DNA of 64,000 bases from Lysinibacillus sp. B2A1 (GCA_002973635.1 CP027224.1:4474501-4538500); one strand, 5' to 3'; shown: positions 53,721-63,840, counted from the first letter of the stretch. Translations and numbers: made by a program. Notes: generated by a model not told the origin, from the letters alone.

Positions 53721-55151
53721 TTAGTTAAATAGATTGTTGTAATACATCGGGTCAAATTCTAAAATATTTTCAATATCTTCAGCTGGTGTTGGCTCTGCTA
53801 CATAGTAGTTAAGGCGAATTTTACCGTTAATTAAATCAGGGAGAGGATTGTTCTCCCTCTTAAATTCCACACGACCACCTAAAATCACGCCGCGAGATTG
53901 CAAACCGTTGAACCACATATTCATCGTGTCTGTTATGCTATCGATTAAACGACGTGTAATCGGTGCATCCACCTTACTCCATGTTGTTAAAATAATCGTA
54001 TTCGCAATCCAGTTATGCGTAAGTCGAACAGGGATGAAAATATCCTTCACATCAGTATTTGCCGGGAATGCACCTGTACGGTTACCCCAACACTTCCAAC
54101 CACCCATAAAATTCAGTGCTGTTGTAATACCTTGCGAGTTAAGTAATTCGGCTTGATCTGGACCCAAGTCAATTTCATCACCCGCTTCGTTAATCATCTT
54201 TGTCATTTGCAAAGGTTGATTTGATGGACTGACATGAGGATAATCACCGTTTTCTGCAGCTGTTTTCGTAATTCTAAAAGCAAGTTGAGTTGAGTAGTGA
54301 TAGACTTTTTCGCCTAACCCCAACAATGGCCATCCAGGGAATTCATTTGTTCCTGTGTAATTATTTTGGTTTTTCCATTCATTCGCCTTCGTATAGACAT
54401 CAGCTTCAGTTGTATCGATATCCGATAACGAGGCAGAACGGAAATAAGTGTTTACCACAGATGCTTTTGCTTTCATTACCGCTGCCACCATTGGATTTTT
54501 AGAAAACTTAGGTGCAACAACTAGACCTGGTATCATGCCCGTTTTAGGGAATACAGCATTTAAAAGTTCTAAACCTTTTAACTTACCTGTATTGATGTCA
54601 GAACCACCAATAATATCGTTTGGTGTTACCTTTCCGGGCGCTAAACGGGTGAACTCAATATACAGTTTCTCTGCCTGAATTAAAGGCACAATCACAACTT
54701 TTCCGTCATCATCAAATGAAACGACGTAATCTTCGTCTACCTTTAATGCATCCGAATCCTCAGCTGTCTTTACCTTTAACGCATCGAGCAAAATACCATC
54801 CGCTTTTGCTATAGCTTTTTTGTTAGAAACTGTAACAACCTCTTTACCAGTTTCATTATGTTTCTCTGGATCTAACACATTCACAAAGACAACTGGTGCT
54901 ACATTAAACAAACGGAATGCTGCATCCATTGCTTCACATAGCGTGTAATTCTTCCAGTCATCAGAATAACCAAGTGCCGCCTGCGCCTCGCCAAATGAGT
55001 ATGCAACAACAATCTTATTGACGTGTTCAGTTGTTTTCGCCAAGTTAATTGGTGCTGTACCGAATACAACCGGAAGTGCTGCAGTAGCCACAACAGGCGT
55101 CATTAAGGACGTTGGTACTTCTGTGACGCGTGAACCATGTCGAAATGCCAT
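53721..55151 (-). CDS. phage tail sheath protein (FI type)
   Basis: 476 residues. Sheath signatures include the N-terminal GSRVTEVPTSLMTPVVATAA and the C-terminal RLTHNWIANTIILTTWSKVD, and the conserved PYEWN-like region is seen as NRTGAFPANTDVKDIFIPVR. It forms the contractile outer sheath. The length is normal for Firmicute myophages. Confidence 0.92.
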   Translation of the reverse strand: MAFRHGSRVTEVPTSLMTPVVATAALPVVFGTAPINLAKTTEHVNKIVVAYSFGEAQAALGYSDDWKNYTLCEAMDAAFRLFNVAPVVFVNVLDPEKHNETGKEVVTVSNKKAIAKADGILLDALKVKTAEDSDALKVDEDYVVSFDDDGKVVIVPLIQAEKLYIEFTRLAPGKVTPNDIIGGSDINTGKLKGLELLNAVFPKTGMIPGLVVAPKFSKNPMVAAVMKAKASVVNTYFRSASLSDIDTTEADVYTKANEWKNQNNYTGTNEFPGWPLLGLGEKVYHYSTQLAFRITKTAAENGDYPHVSPSNQPLQMTKMINEAGDEIDLGPDQAELLNSQGITTALNFMGGWKCWGNRTGAFPANTDVKDIFIPVRLTHNWIANTIILTTWSKVDAPITRRLIDSITDTMNMWFNGLQSRGVILGGRVEFKRENNPLPDLINGKIRLNYYVAEPTPAEDIENILEFDPMYYNNLFN

Positions 55152-55153
55152 AT

Positions 55154-55471
55154 TTATTTCACCTCACTGAAATAGTCTTGAACTTTGTTGTACAGCATCG
55201 TTTCAACTGAGCTTGCATCTGTAAGTTGCTGTTCAAATGCAACGAAATCTTTTGTATCGATAAACAATTTCTCAAGCACCTTGCACTTTTCAAAGTGCCC
55301 CTTTAAATGCTCCGGTTTACCATTGACAAACGATGCATAGCGAGTAAGTTGCTTTACTACTGTTGGACCAACATAAATAAGGACATCTGCGTTTTCCTTT
55401 GCAGATGCCCCTTTAATCGCCTCCCCAACTAACTTTGGAGAAGCTTTTTCATTTTCAATTTTAGAATTCAT
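55154..55471 (-). CDS. phage head-tail region protein, function unknown
   Basis: 105 residues, mostly helical, with LIYVGPTVVKQLTRYASFVN. This pattern appears in small proteins just before sheath genes in Firmicute myophages. It overlaps the previous gene by 11 bases. The role is unknown. Confidence 0.6.
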   Translation of the reverse strand: MNSKIENEKASPKLVGEAIKGASAKENADVLIYVGPTVVKQLTRYASFVNGKPEHLKGHFEKCKVLEKLFIDTKDFVAFEQQLTDASSVETMLYNKVQDYFSEVK

Positions 55472-55949
55472 CTTTTAATACACTCCTATCCCATTGTAAT
55501 TGCGGCGCTTCAAACTCTACTACAGCTGAGGAATGCCATGACGGTCGCATCTGTTCCTCAAATAGATCAAAGTCTATTTGCCCAGCTAAATTAAATGGAC
55601 CAACTACCTGCATCTCTTTCAACGCTAATTCGATATGATTCCAAACATTTACGTTTTCTCGCCAACCATTTTGTTCATCCTTGCTATACGTGCCAATGAT
55701 GATACGAACAGCTATTGTTTTTTTGTCATGAATTTTATCGACATGCCCTAAGATACGGACAATAACAAACGGATAATCTTCTGGGTCAGTTTCTTCGTCA
55801 CGCTCACGCCTACTAGGTTTTGGCGGTAAATAACCTGCATAGACAGTCGGTGCTTTAAATGTTTCTGGTACTTTTGTTTGAAGCTCCATATCCTTCAATT
55901 TGTCTTGAAGAAAGTCTTTGAGCGTATCTACTAAATCGATTGCATGCAA
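55461..55949 (-). CDS. phage neck/tail-completion-like protein
   Basis: 162 residues, mixed alpha/beta (HAIDLVDTLKDFLQDKLKDM, then DYPFVIVRILGHVDKIHDKK, IGTYSKDEQNGWRENVNVWN). The position between the gpZ-like gene and the sheath gene suggests a tail-terminator or completion role. Confidence 0.6.
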   Translation of the reverse strand: MHAIDLVDTLKDFLQDKLKDMELQTKVPETFKAPTVYAGYLPPKPSRRERDEETDPEDYPFVIVRILGHVDKIHDKKTIAVRIIIGTYSKDEQNGWRENVNVWNHIELALKEMQVVGPFNLAGQIDFDLFEEQMRPSWHSSAVVEFEAPQLQWDRSVLKDEF

Positions 55950-55953
55950 ACCG

Positions 55954-56499
55954 TCACCCCCTCAATAGTCGTTCAATCTCATGCTCTAAACGACCATCTA
56001 ACTCTTGATAAGTTTTACTTTCAACAACCGAAACTACCGACTCATTTCCAATCATTTGTGGAACAGATGGCCCATAGTGACCTCGAATCGGTAGCCTCGG
56101 CTTAGATACTCTTGTAAATACGTTCACATGACCACTATTCATGCCTGCAACAAAGGCTCCCTTTATTTTTTTTCGGGAGCCTTTTTTCACTCCAACAGTT
56201 ACTTGTTTGGCTTTTTTAGGACTATTAGGAGATACCCTAAATTTCATCAATTTCATTGGCGCACCGCTTGACCGGATATTTGCGGTTAAATTAGCAGGAG
56301 ATGCAGTTCGTACCTTAATTGTGCTAGTTACATCACGATGCTTAATATTATATTTCTCTCTTACAGATCGAGTAGCTTGTGCTCTACCTACATGGGCTGC
56401 ACGATTAATTGCCCTGGAAATAACTTTCGGAACTTGCTGTGGCGTGTTTCTAAATATTTCTTCCACACGCTCCACTTGGCTCAAATTTAGTTCAATCAT
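55954..56499 (-). CDS. minor tail protein Z (GPZ)-like
   Basis: 181 residues, basic. The features that identify it are VPKVISRAINRAAHVGRAQA, IKHRDVTSTIKVRTASPANL and GVKKGSRKKIKGAFVAGMNS. GPZ-like proteins act in tail terminator or neck assembly. It lies downstream of the connector genes. Confidence 0.75.
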   Translation of the reverse strand: MIELNLSQVERVEEIFRNTPQQVPKVISRAINRAAHVGRAQATRSVREKYNIKHRDVTSTIKVRTASPANLTANIRSSGAPMKLMKFRVSPNSPKKAKQVTVGVKKGSRKKIKGAFVAGMNSGHVNVFTRVSKPRLPIRGHYGPSVPQMIGNESVVSVVESKTYQELDGRLEHEIERLLRG

Positions 56500-56507
56500 G
56501 CTATCAC

Positions 56508-56849
56508 CTAACTTTCATTGAGACTCAAAACAATACGAATAACACCATTACCCTCAGATGCTTCCTCGACATAATACTCAATGCCGTCCAGTGTAAGAAT
56601 GCTATCAATATTAGGTACATAAAAGCCAGTAGATTTTACATAAATCGTTTTATACTGCTTAAAAACCTCCTGTGCCCCGTCCAATTGTACACTAGAAAAG
56701 CCTGTCATGTTGTTGTCCGATTTATTGTTTATAACCACAAGCGTAACCATATCGCCTTCTAGCTCATGCTCACTTGCTAGTTCATCGACATTAAAAAAAA
56801 CGTCTAAATCCTCCATCAAGAAGTCTTTAAACGTTTTATTTGTTGTCAT
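56508..56849 (-). CDS. phage head-tail connector protein, putative
   Basis: 113 residues. Acidic N-terminus (FKDFLMEDLDVFFNVDELAS) and a beta-rich end (IYVKSTGFYVPNIDSILTLD). Start taken at ATG 56847-56849, since GGTGAATCAA lies upstream. Its place between capsid-side and tail genes suggests a connector or stopper. Confidence 0.6.
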   Translation of the reverse strand: MTTNKTFKDFLMEDLDVFFNVDELASEHELEGDMVTLVVINNKSDNNMTGFSSVQLDGAQEVFKQYKTIYVKSTGFYVPNIDSILTLDGIEYYVEEASEGNGVIRIVLSLNES

Positions 56850-57219
56850 TTGATTCACCACTGTTATCATCCTCTAAAAGTTCATCCGCTTTACCTTGAT
56901 TGATGATTGCTTCAATGATAGCTGCCTTCGTAGTAGCACCTGTTAAATCTACATCAATTACTTTAGCTTCTCGTTTTAATTCTTCTGCGTTGTACTCTTC
57001 ATCCAGAGCATTTCGTAACTCTTCAAAAAGAGCTGGGTCAATTTTCTTTGAAGTTTGTTTTGCTACTTGAATTTGTAATTCCTCATCAGGAGAAATCACA
57101 TACTCAGCTGATTTAAGTTTTACCAGTCGCTTTGCCTCTTCCGCTGATAAACCTTTTACCAAATCACCCTTCTTATAATCAATTGAATTGTGTCGAATTG
57201 CCTCTAATGCTCTAATCAA
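56836..57219 (-). CDS. phage protein with HeH/LEM-like C-terminus
   Basis: 127 residues. N-terminal strand pattern (IDYKKGDLVKGLSAEEAKRL) and a C-terminal helix-extended loop-helix (YNAEELKREAKVIDVDLTGA, TTKAAIIEAIINQ) as in HeH/LEM modules. It follows the capsid gene and probably acts at head completion. Confidence 0.65.
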   Translation of the reverse strand: MIRALEAIRHNSIDYKKGDLVKGLSAEEAKRLVKLKSAEYVISPDEELQIQVAKQTSKKIDPALFEELRNALDEEYNAEELKREAKVIDVDLTGATTKAAIIEAIINQGKADELLEDDNSGESNDNK

Positions 57220-57230
57220 GTTTTCTCACC

Positions 57231-58259
57231 TCACTGTACTTTCGCTACAAACCAGCTATCAACTTCTTTTGGGATTGGCAGTGGCTTTGAATTTAATTGT
57301 GCAAATTGACGGGCAGGGTTCTTTTCAGTCCAAGTATCCGGTACACGTTCCGCTTCAAATGTAGTAAATTCATTATCTTTAACAATAGTAATAGCAGCAT
57401 AAGCCATTGAAAATGAAGCAACAGAAGAAAGTAGAGTTACGGTACCATCTGGAACCATTGGCTTCATTGTCTTATCTTCAGCTAAATAGTACTCATTGTA
57501 CTCATAGATTTTACCGATGCCTGGAATTTGACCAATATACGTCACGCCATTTGGTAAAGTTTCAATGTTAACCTCTCCTACTTTTAAATGACGTAAGTTT
57601 AAGATTTTCTGAATATCAGGGTGATTAATGAAATTATCTACTACATCCGCAGCCATAATTACAATATCTCCTGTCACATGCCCTTTTTGCTGAATCTCAC
57701 GTTGCCAACTCTTTAAATCAGCTAATGGCTTAGAAGTAGGTTCACTCCATTTATCAGTACCCGAAAGTGTCTGCTTATTTGTGAAATTAAAGTCAATTTC
57801 ATGTTCAAGTCCTTCACCTTTTACAGTAATTTTCCCTTCAAATAAAGCCTGGGCACACATTACCTCTTCACGTCGTGTAATCATTTCTTCTAATTCTGCT
57901 AAATCTTTCACAAGCTTTTCGGCTGCACGTTCATCTGGTGATTTAGCAGAATAAATATTTTCACCCATTGAACGTTTTTGAATATCTGCAGCCGTTGTAA
58001 CTTTATAGGGTGCAACTAATGGTGGTTCGAAAGTCTCTGTCTTATAACCAGAGTTTTCAACTAGCTTGCCGCCAATTTTTTCGTTTACAAATGGCGCAAT
58101 TTTACGACTACCTTTTTTAATATCAATGTCCACTTGTTTAGTCGTGGAATATTCACGCCCTTTGAAAAACGTGTCACGTAAAAAAGTATTAGGTTTTGAC
58201 ATACTCTCAACAAAAGCAAGCATTGTACGTGGTTCAAAAATATCAATTTTGTTTGGCAT
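57231..58259 (-). CDS. major capsid protein (lambda gpE family)
   Basis: 342 residues. IDIFEPRTMLAFVESMSKPN, TFLRDTFFKGREYSTTKQVD and APYKVTTAADIQKRSMGENI are characteristic of the gpE family of HK97-fold capsid proteins. It is preceded by the decoration gene, as in lambda (D then E). Confidence 0.93.
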   Translation of the reverse strand: MPNKIDIFEPRTMLAFVESMSKPNTFLRDTFFKGREYSTTKQVDIDIKKGSRKIAPFVNEKIGGKLVENSGYKTETFEPPLVAPYKVTTAADIQKRSMGENIYSAKSPDERAAEKLVKDLAELEEMITRREEVMCAQALFEGKITVKGEGLEHEIDFNFTNKQTLSGTDKWSEPTSKPLADLKSWQREIQQKGHVTGDIVIMAADVVDNFINHPDIQKILNLRHLKVGEVNIETLPNGVTYIGQIPGIGKIYEYNEYYLAEDKTMKPMVPDGTVTLLSSVASFSMAYAAITIVKDNEFTTFEAERVPDTWTEKNPARQFAQLNSKPLPIPKEVDSWFVAKVQ

Positions 58260-58262
58260 TAT

Positions 58263-58631
58263 TTATTCCCCCTCTTGAACGTCTGCAGCAATAGCTGAGC
58301 GTAGATAAATTCCTTTTTTACTCAGTGCAACCCTAAAAGCAATTGGATCGGCATCAGCTGGTAAAATGATTTTGTTTGCATTAAACTCTCCAACTACATA
58401 ACTTACTGCTTTTTTAGTTTCACCTGCAGCTGTCGCAACTGCATCTGCCATAATTCCATAGACATCGTTAGCTGTTAAAGCGCCTGAGATAGCTACAGCT
58501 TGTCCACTTGCATTTAATGCAAATACTTGACCCACTGATAGCTCTTGCTCAGGTGCAACAATGATTGCTTCAGTGACTACAGGTGCTTGAAAGCCAGCTA
58601 ACAAATTTTCATGTTCTAAAATGCGTGCCAT
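58263..58631 (-). CDS. head decoration protein (lambda gpD family)
   Basis: 122 residues. LAGFQAPVVTEAIIVAPEQE, LSVGQVFALNASGQAVAISG and a mixed beta core fit gpD-like trimeric decoration proteins that stabilise the expanded head. It lies between protease and capsid. Confidence 0.87.
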   Translation of the reverse strand: MARILEHENLLAGFQAPVVTEAIIVAPEQELSVGQVFALNASGQAVAISGALTANDVYGIMADAVATAAGETKKAVSYVVGEFNANKIILPADADPIAFRVALSKKGIYLRSAIAADVQEGE

Positions 58632-58632
58632 T

Positions 58633-59703
58633 TTAATTACCTCCCCACATACCCAGATTTTTTAACGTACTTTCTACTAAGTTATTTACCTTTTGCTCTT
58701 TCGATTCAGCATTTTGAGGTAATGCTCCTGGCTCAACATCATTTAGTGGATCTGCATCCTTTTGGAGATTCTGCAAACCATTCACACGCTTTGTTTTGTC
58801 GTTTTTCAAAATTTCCATAGCTGTATCAGATGCAGAAATCCCTGTTTCAAATTTTGCCTTGTTTACGATTTCTTCTGCCCCTGCCACTGCAATATTTTCA
58901 ATGTCCTGAATGCGTTTACGTTCAGCAGTTACAGCATTCGTTACCGCTTCTTCTACTAATTGGTTCACAAGCTCTGGATGCTCATTTTTTAACGTTTCGA
59001 TGTCCATCTTTTTTTTCGCTCCTTTTTCATTCTTAGTAGGCGTTGTCGTGCTATTTACAGCTGCAATACTATTATCATTAGCAAGTTGCTCTCGCATTTT
59101 ATCAATGACTTCTTGCGGTAAAAGGCCACTCACTGATTCTTCTTGGCTAGCGTTTGCAACTGCGGCCAATTCATTTTCAAACATAACAGCATCAATAAAA
59201 CCCGCTTCTTTTGCTTCCTGCGCTGTCATAAATGTTTCAACATCCATCATGGCTTTTAATTCATCTACTGTTTTGCCAGTCTTAGCTGTATATGCAGTCA
59301 TTATAGATTGATTCACTTTTTTCAAGAAGTCGCTTGTATGGTCCATATCGCGGTAATCTCCTTGTGCACCCGTGGTAGCATTGTGAATCATCAATTGTGC
59401 AGTCGGTGACATTTCAATATATGTTCCTGCCATTGCAATAACTGATGCAGCAGACGCAGCCATACCTACAATTTCAACTTTTACATTTCCAGAGAATTTC
59501 TTTAATTCTGTGTAAATTTCTGACGCACTAAATACATAACCACCATTACTGTTAATCACAACTGTAAGTTCCTTAACATTATTGCGTTTAGCATTTTCAA
59601 TTATATTGGACACCTTACTCGGGCTTGTAGCAGGTCTACCAAACCAATCATAAATCCACTGGTCACCATCATTAATTATTGGTCCTTTAATTTCAATCTT
59701 CAT
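58633..59703 (-). CDS. ClpP-related head maturation protease fused to a scaffold region
   Basis: 356 residues. The protease domain (1-190) has the oxyanion region VVINSNGGYVFSASEIYTEL, nucleophile Ser in GMAASAASVIAMAG, and His in LMIHNATTGAQGD. The C-terminal 150 residues are charged and helical (KKMDIETLKNEHPELVNQLV, AVTAERKRIQDIENIAVAGA), typical of an attached scaffold. It cuts the scaffold and itself during head maturation. It overlaps the portal gene by 11 bases. Confidence 0.92.
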   Translation of the reverse strand: MKIEIKGPIINDGDQWIYDWFGRPATSPSKVSNIIENAKRNNVKELTVVINSNGGYVFSASEIYTELKKFSGNVKVEIVGMAASAASVIAMAGTYIEMSPTAQLMIHNATTGAQGDYRDMDHTSDFLKKVNQSIMTAYTAKTGKTVDELKAMMDVETFMTAQEAKEAGFIDAVMFENELAAVANASQEESVSGLLPQEVIDKMREQLANDNSIAAVNSTTTPTKNEKGAKKKMDIETLKNEHPELVNQLVEEAVTNAVTAERKRIQDIENIAVAGAEEIVNKAKFETGISASDTAMEILKNDKTKRVNGLQNLQKDADPLNDVEPGALPQNAESKEQKVNNLVESTLKNLGMWGGN

Positions 59704-61249
59704 TTCCCTTACTCACCTCCTCTTGAAGTTGAGCCTCATTGTATGCAGCATCTAGGCCACCTTCTCGACGTGCCTTCTCTTCTCGAACACGCTGTGGATG
59801 ATTACGCCAGTAGTCTCCTCCATTTAACTCAACAGTCTCTTTTGCACGTGTGCTAAATCCATTGTCTACACGTTTAATAGATGCATTCACTTCTTTCAGT
59901 GGATCTAATTGACCCTGTGCTGGACCGTTCCATTCAGCTGTTGCATAAGCTTTACGAATCATCGGATCATCTAAAAAACCCGGTGCATCAATGCGACCGA
60001 GTAAAATAGCTTCCATAAGAAACTCTTCATATATTGGCTGACAAAACCGCGCTGCTAACCACGCTCGACGCATCTTGAACATTTTCCACGCTTCTAACAA
60101 CGCCCCTCTAGAAGCAGAATAAGAAGACGTAAAGTGCTTTAATAACAATTCATATGGTAATTCTAATGCAGCACCAATTTGGCGACAAACAGCTACTACA
60201 AACGGATCAAATGAAGCGTTATTTCTCCCAGGGTTAGAAACTTGAATTTCCTCTCCATCTGCTAAAGAAACAATAGCTCCTGTCCCCATTTCATAACTGT
60301 ATTCATCTCCGTCATCTACACGTTCTTCTTCAGAAATTGCTTCTCCAAAAGGTTTTCCATCATCCCCAGCATCCGATTTTATAAAAACCGTATAGAGAGA
60401 TGAAACAAGCGCGGCCATTAATTCAGCATCTGTGTAGCGATCTAATTGTTTTAAGCTTTCAATCACCGGTGACAAAATCGGTACTCCCCTTCGTTGTTCT
60501 GGTCGTTCGGACTCCATTAGATGTAATATGTTTTGTCGACCTGTCTTTGCACCAAACTTTTCAACACGAGCCCATCCCTTTTTAACAGATGTTTTTGCTA
60601 GTGGATGGTGCTTTGCTATGTGATACGCGGTCACTTCTCCAAAACTCCCAAGCTCTACACCATTAATGACACTTTTATTACCTGTTGGAGAAGAAATACG
60701 GTCAGCTTCAATTAGCTGAACTCGTAAACCATATGGTGATTGCTTATGTCGACGATAAGGTAATAAAGTAAAAACTTCCCCACTCATTAAAAAAGACAAG
60801 AAGGCAAGCTGTTGAAGCTCATAAAAGTTATGCATATGCGTAGCATCACACATTAACGAATCAGCCCACAACGAAAATTCACGCTCTACTTTCGTTTCCC
60901 ATTCGTCTGCTTCTTCTTCGGACATACTCAAAAATTCATAATCAATTTGAGCGTTGAGCCGTAAACCTGCACCAACAATATTAGTACGCATTGTTTTCAG
61001 CGAGCCCGTTGCTAATGGCGTATTCATAAACAGGTCTCGTGATCGCTCTCGTAATGTATCGAGATTATCGTCAATATCTTCTTTGGTACTTCCGCCTTTG
61101 AAAATCCAACCTAGCATCGATTTTTTACGCTTGCTAGCCCCACTGTTTGAATATCCTGTATTCTTAATCTCCATTTCTTTACGCGCATTCATACGTTTTA
61201 AGGCACGTTCTGGCGACACAAAAGCAATAGCCTTATCAATCGCATTCAA
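59693..61249 (-). CDS. phage portal protein (lambda gpB family)
   Basis: 518 residues. Features include FMNTPLATGSLKTMRTNIVG, FLMSGEVFTLLPYRRHKQSP, HLMESERPEQRRGVPILSPV and LLKHFTSSYSASRGALLEAW. It forms the dodecameric channel at the head vertex. It sits between the gpW-like gene and the protease gene in lambda order. Confidence 0.94.
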   Translation of the reverse strand: MNAIDKAIAFVSPERALKRMNARKEMEIKNTGYSNSGASKRKKSMLGWIFKGGSTKEDIDDNLDTLRERSRDLFMNTPLATGSLKTMRTNIVGAGLRLNAQIDYEFLSMSEEEADEWETKVEREFSLWADSLMCDATHMHNFYELQQLAFLSFLMSGEVFTLLPYRRHKQSPYGLRVQLIEADRISSPTGNKSVINGVELGSFGEVTAYHIAKHHPLAKTSVKKGWARVEKFGAKTGRQNILHLMESERPEQRRGVPILSPVIESLKQLDRYTDAELMAALVSSLYTVFIKSDAGDDGKPFGEAISEEERVDDGDEYSYEMGTGAIVSLADGEEIQVSNPGRNNASFDPFVVAVCRQIGAALELPYELLLKHFTSSYSASRGALLEAWKMFKMRRAWLAARFCQPIYEEFLMEAILLGRIDAPGFLDDPMIRKAYATAEWNGPAQGQLDPLKEVNASIKRVDNGFSTRAKETVELNGGDYWRNHPQRVREEKARREGGLDAAYNEAQLQEEVSKGNED

Positions 61250-61263
61250 CTATCCCACCCCCT

Positions 61264-61497
61264 CTACAAATCCCTCGGCACAATTCTTGTTACACGCCGT
61301 CGTCCTTTACCAGAAGCAACCGATTCTGATTTAGATAGTTCTTTTTGCCAGAATTTTATTTGCTCACGAACTTGGGCTAAATTTGCTCGTTCCAAGCGCT
61401 GGTTATCAATGGAATAACTTTGACCTTTAGCAATTGCTTCTTCTGCATCCAACCAAATTTGCAGTCGTTTTTCTACTTCTTGAACAGTAAACGCCAT
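61264..61497 (-). CDS. DUF6148 / gpW-like head-tail joining protein
   Basis: 77 residues. KRLQIWLDAEEAIAKGQSYS, then RANLAQVREQIKFWQKEL. The helix pair with the central GQSYSI motif fits DUF6148, and its location between terminase and portal is that of lambda gpW. It overlaps the end of the terminase gene by 25 bases. Confidence 0.8.
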   Translation of the reverse strand: MAFTVQEVEKRLQIWLDAEEAIAKGQSYSIDNQRLERANLAQVREQIKFWQKELSKSESVASGKGRRRVTRIVPRDL

Positions 61498-63305
61498 AAC
61501 CTACAGCCCTTTCGAAATAGTTCTTCTTTTTTTTTCGTACGTCTTACCGTTTGTGTAAACACGCTACCATTCAATTTGTTGTCCTTCAAATACTGCAAAT
61601 CAGGGTTTAAAATGCGCAAAGCTGCTGTTGCATAATTTCGCAAATCGAGTGGCTCATTTCGCACATTAGACGACTTTTTCACCCAATCGTGCCTTGGCGC
61701 GCCATTGACCCAGCGTATCTTTTTATATTCAGATGTAAGTCCAACAAAAAATGCCTCATCATAGCCTTTCTCCTGCTCAACAGGAAAATGACAATAACCA
61801 GGCTTATCTTCAAATTCATTTCTTAATCGGGAATATATCAGGTCTTTTCCTTCATTTACCCCCAGCGTAAATAAGTGAACATTTTGACGACCTACTTTTG
61901 ATGGTTTATTGACGTAAGCTACACCGCTACCGCCCTTACCTTTAATAGCAAATACGCGTTGGTGCTCGCGCTCTTTACAGAAATCATAGACTTCACTCGT
62001 ATAATGACCGCCACTATCCACGCAAGTCGCAGACACAACCAACTTCGAGCCGTCATTACTTAACCATTCCTTTTGTAAATAAGCATCCAGTTGCTCCCAT
62101 ACCGCACTCTGACCAGGGTCCCCATAAAATATCTTATAAGAAATGCCCCAACTAATTTCATCTATACCCCAACCAACAATCTCTACCTCTAGTCGGTCGT
62201 TTTGCACATCGACACCAGCCGTTAAAACAAGCACTCCGTCAGGAATATCACACTTGTAACGTTCCCTACGAGCAACTAACTTTGCATGATCTTGGTCATT
62301 CGAGTTTTCTTCCCATGACTCCCCAAGCGTTGTATTTTTCCATGTTTTTAACATCTCTGTTCCCTTACGCTTCGCTTCTTTGAATTCAGCAATAATCTTC
62401 GTCCACGATTCCCAAGGTGACGTCAACGCATTCATATGGAATCCACGTTTTGAAGCACCTGGTTTGCGAGCAATCCATTCACCAGGGCGATTCTTCCACT
62501 CAACTTCTGTATGATGTTCCTTGCAATGAGCACACTCCATGCCAACTGGTTCAAAACGAATTTGTGTCCACTCATATGGTTGAAACTTTCCGCAACTTGG
62601 ACAGGAAACACACCATTGCTCCATTGTGCTTTCTTCGTATTCTGCTTCAATCCTCGATGCACCTTTAATAGTAGGAGTCGAAACCGAGACTCGTTTACAA
62701 TTCCAAAACGTTGTCGTACGCTTATGGGCTAACGATAATGGGTCACCCTCCGTACCTGCTGACGTAGGAAATCGATCTACTTCATCGGCCAATACGATAC
62801 GAATTGGTCGAGAGGCTAAACTTGCTGGTGAATTTGCACCTACAAGTGAAATATGACCACCTGCAAACTTCTTATGAAGCAACGTGTTATTGCCGTCACG
62901 CGCTTTCGCATCTGACACCTTTTTATTCAACGCTGGCGTGTCACGAATCATGGCAGCTAACCTGTCTTTGGAATAAGATTCAGCCATTTCTAATGTTGGC
63001 ATAACAAGCAACATCGGAGCTGGATCATAGTCAATAAAATAACCAATAATATTATTGAGTATTTCAGACTTCCCCACCTGCGAACTCGACATGACAATAA
63101 TATCCTCCACACTAGCATCGTTGAGTGCATTCATTATCTCTCGCTGATATGGCGCTCTGTCTGTGTTCCAACGTCCGTGTTCCGCTGACGATTCTTGCGA
63201 TAGAACACGCTCCTTATCTGCCCATTCAGACACTTTCAATTTTGGCGGTGGCGCTACTAAACTAGCTATCTTTTGAAACAGCTTTAGCGTTTGCTTTTGC
63301 GTCAT
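61473..63305 (-). CDS. terminase large subunit (GpA family)
   Basis: 610 residues. The ATPase domain has a Walker A variant, SSSQVGKSEILNN (about 73-85), and Walker B IRIVLADEVDRFP. A zinc-binding cluster (CPSCGKFQPYEW ... CAHCKEH) and the nuclease domain (LTAGVDVQNDRLEVEIVGWG, ATCVDSGGHYTSEVYDF) follow. GpA enzymes package from cos ends. It overlaps the small-subunit gene by 44 bases, and the C-terminal stretch FRKGCRLWRLLFKK runs into the gpW-like gene. Confidence 0.95.
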   Translation of the reverse strand: MTQKQTLKLFQKIASLVAPPPKLKVSEWADKERVLSQESSAEHGRWNTDRAPYQREIMNALNDASVEDIIVMSSSQVGKSEILNNIIGYFIDYDPAPMLLVMPTLEMAESYSKDRLAAMIRDTPALNKKVSDAKARDGNNTLLHKKFAGGHISLVGANSPASLASRPIRIVLADEVDRFPTSAGTEGDPLSLAHKRTTTFWNCKRVSVSTPTIKGASRIEAEYEESTMEQWCVSCPSCGKFQPYEWTQIRFEPVGMECAHCKEHHTEVEWKNRPGEWIARKPGASKRGFHMNALTSPWESWTKIIAEFKEAKRKGTEMLKTWKNTTLGESWEENSNDQDHAKLVARRERYKCDIPDGVLVLTAGVDVQNDRLEVEIVGWGIDEISWGISYKIFYGDPGQSAVWEQLDAYLQKEWLSNDGSKLVVSATCVDSGGHYTSEVYDFCKEREHQRVFAIKGKGGSGVAYVNKPSKVGRQNVHLFTLGVNEGKDLIYSRLRNEFEDKPGYCHFPVEQEKGYDEAFFVGLTSEYKKIRWVNGAPRHDWVKKSSNVRNEPLDLRNYATAALRILNPDLQYLKDNKLNGSVFTQTVRRTKKKEELFRKGCRLWRLLFKK

Positions 63306-63840
63306 CTTCTACTACCTCCACAATATCATTTTCTATTAATTCAACGAACATCGATGGATCATACGAAGCTAACTCATGAAGTGCCTCATGAATATTTTCC
63401 TCAAGTAAAGCTTCAATCAGCTTAGGATCATCTCGATTAATGAGCCTAGGCGCAACTTTCGTTGGCAACGATAACATTTTTGAACGAAAAGCCATCACCA
63501 TATGATTGAGTATTTTCTCAACCTCTTCTGATCTATGCATTTCTTTCTTAATATGAGCCAATTCAATTTCTGCTTTCTCACGCTTCGCTTTTTCATGCAA
63601 CCACTTCTCATAGTCTAATGACTCAGCCACATCATTTTCATCGATGCCGTCAAAAGACAATTTTAGAAACGTCACATATTTGCTTACTGTATCTATCAAA
63701 TCAAAGCGACCATGAGCAACACGGCTTATGACGCCTTCTTCAACAAGCTGCCTCACTCGCCGCTCGGTTAAATTGAACATCTTAGCAATAGCTTTCGTAT
63801 TCACAACCAGGTCATTTACCGGTGTTTTTACCTCTGTCAT
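63262..63840 (-). CDS. terminase small subunit (Nu1-like)
   Basis: 192 residues. An N-terminal winged helix-turn-helix (NTKAIAKMFNLTERRVRQLV) is followed by a helical region (EKWLHEKAKREKAEIELAHI) that in Nu1 links to the large subunit. Start at ATG 63838-63840, since AAAGGGGGTGAAAGTA precedes it. It should recognise cos sequences just upstream. A plain phage regulator is the alternative, but the position favours packaging. Confidence 0.85.
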   Translation of the reverse strand: MTEVKTPVNDLVVNTKAIAKMFNLTERRVRQLVEEGVISRVAHGRFDLIDTVSKYVTFLKLSFDGIDENDVAESLDYEKWLHEKAKREKAEIELAHIKKEMHRSEEVEKILNHMVMAFRSKMLSLPTKVAPRLINRDDPKLIEALLEENIHEALHELASYDPSMFVELIENDIVEVVEDDAKANAKAVSKDS